From Eubacteriales bacterium (GTDB taxonomy: Bacteria; Bacillota; Clostridia; Oscillospirales; CAG-272), in the NCBI GenBank assembly GCA_028709565.1, contig JAQVWU010000079.1, positions 1 to 9,683 of the forward strand: a stretch of DNA of 9,683 nucleotides, read 5' to 3'. Shown piece by piece: positions 5,314 to 9,683 of this stretch; the first letter of the stretch is position 1, and each line of letters begins with the position of its first letter. A program made the translations under genes and the position numbers. The notes below the pieces were generated by a model that was given only the letters and a program-made list of their open reading frames with translations, was not told where the DNA came from and did not search any database.

Positions 5314-7932
5314 ATGCCTGTAAAATCAACCGGCGGTAAAACAAAACAGAATGCAAGTAAAGCCGCACGTTCAAAACCCAAAACGTCAGCGGCGAAGGCT
5401 GCGGCAAAAGTAAAGCCTGAAGCTGACCCGTCATCGCTTGTAAATCAAATAATTCCCTATATCCTGATATTGACGGCCGTTATATGCGGTATATGTGTAT
5501 ATTCCGATACGCTTATGGGGGTATTGGGTTCCGCAATCAGGCTCATATTATTCGGGCTGTATTCAGGCGGCGCCTATATTGTCCCGTTTTTGATATTGAA
5601 CGCGGCAATCTTCTGGAAAAAGGATATAGTCAGCCATAACATTAAATATAAAGTCATCTTCTCACTCGTCTGCCTGACCTTTATCTCGGTGCTTATTCAT
5701 ATATCCACCGTTCCGGGCGACACCTTCGATCTCAGGGTGTTCTGGAAGGACGGACTGGTCAGAACGGGAGGAGGGGCTGTCGGCGGTTCTGTCGGCTGGC
5801 TGTTTACCAAACTGGTCGGCAGGGTCGGAGCGATAATCGTTTCATGCGCCGTGCTTCTCATTTTCGGCATATTTCTTGTCGGACTGACCCCCCATGGCAT
5901 CAGGGTTTGGGCGGCGTATCAGCTGCATGAGGCAAAGGAACGCCGCGCCGGGAAGACGGAGCAGCGCAAACCCATCAAGAAGCCGCTGCCCGAACCCGTC
6001 GCCGAACCGAAACCCGAAAACAGGGCAGAGGATAAAAATCGCAGTATTTTAAATGAGGATACCTCCATCGACGATGCTGAACCCACCGCAAATAACGGCG
6101 AAACCGGAGAGTTTTCCATTGACTCAGAAACCTTTGATCTGTTGCTCAACAAACAGAAGGCCGGGGCGGAAGACGGCGAAGATAAAGACGGCAGTCATTC
6201 CGGCATTAAAGCCGAAACGATTCGCCGTCCGGTCCGCAAAATGGTTGAAGAGACCGATTATTCGGAAATATTTGAGGGAGATGACTCTGATAACATCATA
6301 AGCGAAGAGCTGCTCCGGCGCCTGACCGGGAACGATGATACGGCGGACGAAAATGACCCGGTCAGCCGCGCCGATGCCGAACTCGCCGTTTCCCGGGCGC
6401 CCGCGGTCGAAGGCAAACAGCCCGAACCGGCCGCCGCTGACAAACCCGACGCGGAATACATATTTCCCCCCATATCATTACTGACGCAGCCTTCGCAGCC
6501 GTCGAATGTCGATATCAGCGAGGAATTGCAGACCACCGCCAAAAGGCTGGTTGAAACGCTCACCAGCTTTAAGGTGCGTACCAAGATAGTTAACATATCA
6601 CGCGGTCCGACCATAACGCGATATGAGCTGTCACCGGAAGAAGGCGTTCGGGTTCGCCAGATTGTAAATCTCGTCGATGACATATCGCTGAATCTGGCTA
6701 CAACCGGTGTGCGCATTGAGGCGCCGATTCCCGGCAAACAGGCGGTGGGAATTGAGGTTCCCAACCGCATCGTCGCCACCGTATATGTGCGCGAGCTGAT
6801 TGAAAATCCCAGATTTGCCGCCCTGCCCAGCCGCATCAGCGTTTCGCTCGGTCAGGACGTGGCGGGGGAGGCCGTATATATAGATATATCCAAGATGCCC
6901 CATCTGCTGATTGCGGGAGCCACGGGCATGGGTAAATCGGTGTGTATAAACAGCATGATTGTAAGTCTGCTGTATAAGTCAACGCCCGATGAAGTTAAAC
7001 TGATTTTGGTTGACCCCAAAAAGGTCGAGCTCAATATCTATAACGGACTGCCTCATCTGCTGGTGCCCGTGGTCAGCGATCCAAAAAAGGCTGCCGGCGC
7101 GCTGTCCTGGGCGGTTAATGAAATGGAACGCCGTTTCACCATGATTGAGGAGGTTGGCATGCGCGACCTGCGCGGTTATAACAATATAACCAAAAACGAT
7201 TCCGAAAAGGAGTATATGCCGCAGATTGTCATCATAATAGACGAGCTGGCCGACCTGATGATGACCGCTCCAGACGATGTCGAGGAATCCATATGCCGGC
7301 TTGCCCAGAAGGCGCGGGCAGCGGGCATGCATCTCATTATCGGGACACAGCGTCCGTCGGTTGACGTCATCACCGGTCTCATCAAAGCGAACATCCCCTC
7401 CCGCATCGCCTTTACCGTCGCTTCCCAGGTGGATTCCCGTACAATACTCGATATAAACGGAGCGGAAAAATTAATAGGCCGCGGCGATATGCTATACGCG
7501 CCGGTAGGCTCGCCCAAACCCATCCGGGTACAGGGCGCGTATGTAAGCGAAAATGAAATCGAAGCGATTATCGGGTTCATTAAAAGTCATTACGGAACCG
7601 GTGAATACAATGACGAGATTATGGACAGCATCGAGCGGGAGGCCGCCCGCTGCGGTCAGTCCAAGAAGACAGCGGCACTCAGCGATGAAAACAACGAAAA
7701 TGCCGATGTTATGCTCAAGCCCGCTATCGAACTGGCTGTCGAGAGCGGAAAAATCTCCACATCCCTTATCCAGCGAAGGCTTCAGCTGGGTTACGGACGC
7801 GCCGCTAAAATCATAGACCGCATGGAACAGATGGGTATCGTATCCCCGCCGGACGGACAAAGACCGCGATCGGTGCTTATAACCCGGCAGCAGTTTATGG
7901 AGATGGTACTGAATAAAGACGAGCTTGACTAA
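5314..7932 (+). CDS. ftsK: FtsK/SpoIIIE-family DNA translocase
   Basis: An 872-residue membrane-anchored, hexameric ATP-driven DNA pump that moves chromosome DNA through the closing septum, towards the terminus in FtsK or into the forespore in SpoIIIE. After a Lys/Ala-rich cytoplasmic tail (1-40) come about four membrane segments (roughly 45-64, 72-100, 113-131, 171-195), with GGGAVGG (152-158) before the last. A charged, Pro/Glu/Asp-rich linker (about 200-395) follows. The motor begins near 400: GPTITRYELSP (431-441), Walker A GATGMGKSV (535-543), LVDPKKVELNIYNGLPHLL (565-583), Walker B IIIDELADL (640-648), GTQRPSVDVITGLIKANIPS (677-696) and GRGDMLYAPVG (722-732). The C-terminal gamma winged helix (about 800-858) has ISTSLIQRRLQLGYGRAAKI (814-833), the domain that reads polar DNA signals (KOPS or SRS). 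GGAGG (5304-5308) lies 5 bases before the ATG. FtsK and SpoIIIE roles cannot be separated from sequence alone. The 40-base gap to glnN suggests shared transcription. Confidence 0.95.
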   Translation: MPVKSTGGKTKQNASKAARSKPKTSAAKAAAKVKPEADPSSLVNQIIPYILILTAVICGICVYSDTLMGVLGSAIRLILFGLYSGGAYIVPFLILNAAIFWKKDIVSHNIKYKVIFSLVCLTFISVLIHISTVPGDTFDLRVFWKDGLVRTGGGAVGGSVGWLFTKLVGRVGAIIVSCAVLLIFGIFLVGLTPHGIRVWAAYQLHEAKERRAGKTEQRKPIKKPLPEPVAEPKPENRAEDKNRSILNEDTSIDDAEPTANNGETGEFSIDSETFDLLLNKQKAGAEDGEDKDGSHSGIKAETIRRPVRKMVEETDYSEIFEGDDSDNIISEELLRRLTGNDDTADENDPVSRADAELAVSRAPAVEGKQPEPAAADKPDAEYIFPPISLLTQPSQPSNVDISEELQTTAKRLVETLTSFKVRTKIVNISRGPTITRYELSPEEGVRVRQIVNLVDDISLNLATTGVRIEAPIPGKQAVGIEVPNRIVATVYVRELIENPRFAALPSRISVSLGQDVAGEAVYIDISKMPHLLIAGATGMGKSVCINSMIVSLLYKSTPDEVKLILVDPKKVELNIYNGLPHLLVPVVSDPKKAAGALSWAVNEMERRFTMIEEVGMRDLRGYNNITKNDSEKEYMPQIVIIIDELADLMMTAPDDVEESICRLAQKARAAGMHLIIGTQRPSVDVITGLIKANIPSRIAFTVASQVDSRTILDINGAEKLIGRGDMLYAPVGSPKPIRVQGAYVSENEIEAIIGFIKSHYGTGEYNDEIMDSIEREAARCGQSKKTAALSDENNENADVMLKPAIELAVESGKISTSLIQRRLQLGYGRAAKIIDRMEQMGIVSPPDGQRPRSVLITRQQFMEMVLNKDELD

Positions 7933-8036
7933 ATTAATAAAGCAGAAATCGAATAAAACAATACCGGAATGCGCATCGGTAAACCCGGACATTATTACAG
8001 TTGATTAAAATAACACATATAATCAAAGGAGTATTA

Positions 8037-9527
8037 ATGGAAATGAATTATTTTTCGCGATTTATCACGGTGTTATTATTGTTATCTCTGTTTATTGCCG
8101 CGTTCACAGGCTGCAGCGGCGGAGAATCCGATACCGACGTCATTGCAGACACAACAGCTGCCCGTACAGAGGAAACCCAAGAAGAAACGGTCGTGAACTG
8201 GGCTTCAGCCGGACTGCCGGCAGCGGACTATGAGGGCAGGGCTTTTAATATGCTCTACAGCGGTACTATTGTGGAAGGACAGACCTGGCGGTTTATTGAT
8301 GTCGAACAGCTCACCGGAGAGATTCTCAATGACGCCATCTTCCGGCGCAACAGCAAGATTGAGGAAATCTATAATATCGGCATCGCTTCCATATATTCGG
8401 GCAGCTTCCAAAATGACCTTAAAAAAAGCGTAGGCGCAGCCGATATGGCGTATGATACCGCCTTCGGTCCGGCAAACACGCTGCTGAGCCTCGCGCAGAC
8501 CGGTCATCTGACAGACTGGAACGAACTGCCTTATATTGATACGGAAGCGCAGTGGTGGGACAAGAGCGTTATCCGCGGACTTACCATTGACGGCAAACTT
8601 CACATGTGTACCGGCGATATCTCCCCTCTGACCAACATACGCGTTTATTCGCTTGTCTTCAATAAGGATTTATGCCGCGACCTTTCGCTGGACCTTCCTT
8701 ATCAGTATGTGCTGGACGGTGACTGGACCATTGACGTCTTTTCTCAATATATCGCCAATGTCAACCGTGATGTCAACGGGGATGGCATTATGGATTATGA
8801 GGATGTTTGGGGTTATTTCAGTCAGGACGGAAACACCTATATGATGTATTTTTCCGGCGGGGGACGTATTACCGAGCTCAACAGCGAAGGTCTGCCCGAA
8901 CTGGTCTTCAATAACGACAAATATATAAATCTTGCGGTGAAGGCGCTGGAAGTTTCTTTTGACAAAAACAAGACGCTGATGGCCAATGCCTATGTTTCCA
9001 GAAACGGCGGTCAGTGGTCCGCCGCTTCCGCATGGTTTGCTGCCGGCGGTTCCCTGATGCGTTCATCGGTGTTCGAACCGGTTCCGCGGGATTACCGGGC
9101 TATGGATACCGAATTCGGCATATTACCCTATCCGAAGCTCGACGAGAATCAGGAAACCTATTATACCCTGCCGGAAATCACTTCAATGATGTTCTGCGTA
9201 CCCATGACGGCGGATACCGAATATACCGGCATCATCCTCGAATCGCTGGCCGCCGAATCGGTTTCAAGCGTTACACACGCCTTCTATGAGGTCAGCCTTA
9301 AGGGCAAAACGGTCCGCGATGACGAATCGGAAGCGATGCTGGATATTATCTTTGGCAATAAGGTGTTCGATATCGGATATTTTCTTAATCTTGCGGCTTT
9401 CAACGACACACTGACCGGTCTGGAATTAAAATCTTCTGTTGACGTAGCGTCCAAATACAGTTCCATAACCGAAAAAGCGCAGAAACAGCTGAACGATTTT
9501 ATCGAAAAATACAGCGCGCTCGAATAA
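8037..9527 (+). CDS. Lipoprotein extracellular solute-binding protein (ABC uptake)
   Basis: A 496-residue secreted lipoprotein resembling the large family 1-type solute-binding proteins that Clostridia use with ABC importers, often for sugars; the substrate cannot be read from sequence. The signal peptide has a short N-region, the hydrophobic core FITVLLLLSLFIAAF (9-23) and a lipobox ending FTGC with C26 as the lipidated residue. A Thr/Glu/Asp-rich tether follows (about 27-50). The mature part has patterns seen in these proteins: a TGEILNDAIFRRNSKIEEIY stretch, a SLVFNKDLCRDL hinge-side segment and a GDWTIDVF segment. DVNGDGIMDYED (245-256) has EF-hand loop spacing with acidic or Asn ligands at positions 1, 3, 5, 9 and 12, so it probably binds calcium. 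AAAGGAG (8025-8031) is 5 bases before the ATG at 8037; ATG 8043 is an alternative, and a TTG at 8001 would put extra residues before the signal peptide. The 104-base gap after ftsK shows no convincing promoter or terminator. No permease or ATPase gene is in the window. Confidence 0.82.
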   Translation: MEMNYFSRFITVLLLLSLFIAAFTGCSGGESDTDVIADTTAARTEETQEETVVNWASAGLPAADYEGRAFNMLYSGTIVEGQTWRFIDVEQLTGEILNDAIFRRNSKIEEIYNIGIASIYSGSFQNDLKKSVGAADMAYDTAFGPANTLLSLAQTGHLTDWNELPYIDTEAQWWDKSVIRGLTIDGKLHMCTGDISPLTNIRVYSLVFNKDLCRDLSLDLPYQYVLDGDWTIDVFSQYIANVNRDVNGDGIMDYEDVWGYFSQDGNTYMMYFSGGGRITELNSEGLPELVFNNDKYINLAVKALEVSFDKNKTLMANAYVSRNGGQWSAASAWFAAGGSLMRSSVFEPVPRDYRAMDTEFGILPYPKLDENQETYYTLPEITSMMFCVPMTADTEYTGIILESLAAESVSSVTHAFYEVSLKGKTVRDDESEAMLDIIFGNKVFDIGYFLNLAAFNDTLTGLELKSSVDVASKYSSITEKAQKQLNDFIEKYSALE

Positions 9528-9584
9528 GCCTTTAATGCGTAAAATTCTGCAAATTTCTTTTTACAAAATTATAATAGAAATATG

Positions 9585-9613
9585 TTGACAAAAGTAATCA
9601 TTTATGATATAAT
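9585..9613 (+). promoter_or_regulatory. Consensus sigma-A promoter of the tRNA gene
   Basis: Perfect TTGACA (9585-9590) and perfect TATAAT (9608-9613) are separated by exactly 17 bases, the strongest promoter in the window, as expected for a stable-RNA gene. Transcription would start near 9620, about 29 bases before the mature tRNA. Confidence 0.93.
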
Positions 9614-9615
9614 CT

Positions 9616-9645
9616 TATTCGCGTTGTCAAAGCACATCGCGAATA
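9616..9645. repeat. 8-bp inverted repeat between promoter and tRNA
   Basis: TATTCGCG (9616-9623) and CGCGAATA (9638-9645) are perfect inverted copies around a 14-base centre. The repeat starts 2 bases after the -10, spans the predicted start point and ends 3 bases before the mature tRNA 5' end. It could act on DNA as an operator or partly fold in the precursor leader. The repeat is seen directly; its role is unknown. Confidence 0.65.
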
Positions 9646-9648
9646 TAC

Positions 9649-9683
9649 GGCGGAATAGCTCAGTTGGCTAGAGCATTCGGTTC
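9649..9683 (+). tRNA. tRNA, 5' part only, probably elongator tRNA-Met (CAU)
   Basis: The last 35 bases are the 5' part of a tRNA. They give the 7-base acceptor strand GGCGGAA, T8, the D-stem GCTC, a D-loop AGTTGGCTA with the invariant GG, the D-stem closing GAGC, then a 5-base anticodon 5' strand ATTCG-type region and T33. The final base is position 34, a C, so the anticodon begins with C. The anticodon-stem sequence TTCGGTTC resembles Gram-positive elongator tRNA-Met genes, which continue ATACCCGA; this identity is inferred because the window ends here. A perfect promoter lies upstream. Confidence 0.85.

Noticed and set aside
6916..6942. Met in place of Ser in the FtsK Walker A motif (GATGMGKS) as a defect
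   Set aside because: The position between the two glycines tolerates variation in P-loops and the catalytic GK(S) is intact, so activity should be normal.
7994..8023. ATTACA/TATAAT as a promoter for the solute-binding protein
   Set aside because: The predicted start would fall at about 8030, inside the ribosome binding site, leaving no usable leader.
8001..8036. TTG start at 8001 for the solute-binding protein
   Set aside because: It has no ribosome site and would add 12 residues before an otherwise normal lipoprotein signal peptide; AAAGGAG is correctly placed for the ATG at 8037.
9539..9564. AT-rich hairpin after the solute-binding protein as a terminator
   Set aside because: The possible stems (AAATT/AATTT or GTAAAA/TTTTAC) are five or six AT-rich pairs, too weak to call although a CTTTTT follows.
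1..9683. Search for CRISPR arrays, insertion sequences, attachment sites and defence or toxin-antitoxin genes
   Set aside because: No repeat-spacer pattern, transposase or integrase motifs, target-site duplications or system-like gene sets are visible; the partial tRNA at the right edge could be an integration site but nothing beyond it can be seen.

Overview
The window reads as core-genome DNA from a Gram-positive anaerobe, most likely an uncultured member of class Clostridia (Oscillospirales-like). The points in favour are a TagA-type undecaprenyl-linked glycosyltransferase, a two-gene IscS/IscU cluster with a NifU-style scaffold, a type III glutamine synthetase (GlnN), an FtsK/SpoIIIE translocase, and a lipoprotein solute-binding protein of a kind common in gut and rumen Clostridia. 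Ribosome binding sites are strong (AGGAG/GGAGG) and several promoters are near-consensus sigma-A type. The taxonomic guess is inference from protein style only. No gene-free stretch exceeds 300 bases.

Layout. Bases 1-514 (minus strand) hold the N-terminal 171 residues of a TagA/WecG/CpsF glycosyltransferase that runs off the left edge. It diverges from rnhA (637-1095, RNase HI) across a 122-base spacer with two back-to-back promoters. After a 190-base AT-rich spacer, which holds a promoter, a long hairpin and a 9-base tandem repeat, comes an iscS-iscU operon (1286-2944) closed by a clear intrinsic terminator (2968-2991). A new strong promoter (3038-3066) then drives glnN (3171-5273). Its leader contains a terminator-like hairpin with a four-codon mini-ORF. 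ftsK/spoIIIE (5314-7932) follows only 40 bases after glnN with no visible terminator, so the two may be co-transcribed. A lipoprotein solute-binding protein (8037-9527) comes next, without permease genes in the window. The right edge holds a consensus promoter and the first 35 bases of a tRNA, probably elongator tRNA-Met(CAU).

Functionally the genes are housekeeping: envelope polymer synthesis, RNA-DNA hybrid removal, Fe-S cluster assembly, ammonium assimilation, chromosome segregation and nutrient uptake. I see no mobile element, CRISPR array, toxin-antitoxin or defence system, and no convincing new multi-gene system. The observations most worth checking are in control regions and protein details: the iscS leader hairpin, the glnN leader and its operator-like repeat, unusual residues in the GlnN active-site motifs, the extra cysteine cluster at the IscU C-terminus, and an 8-bp inverted repeat between the tRNA promoter and the tRNA.
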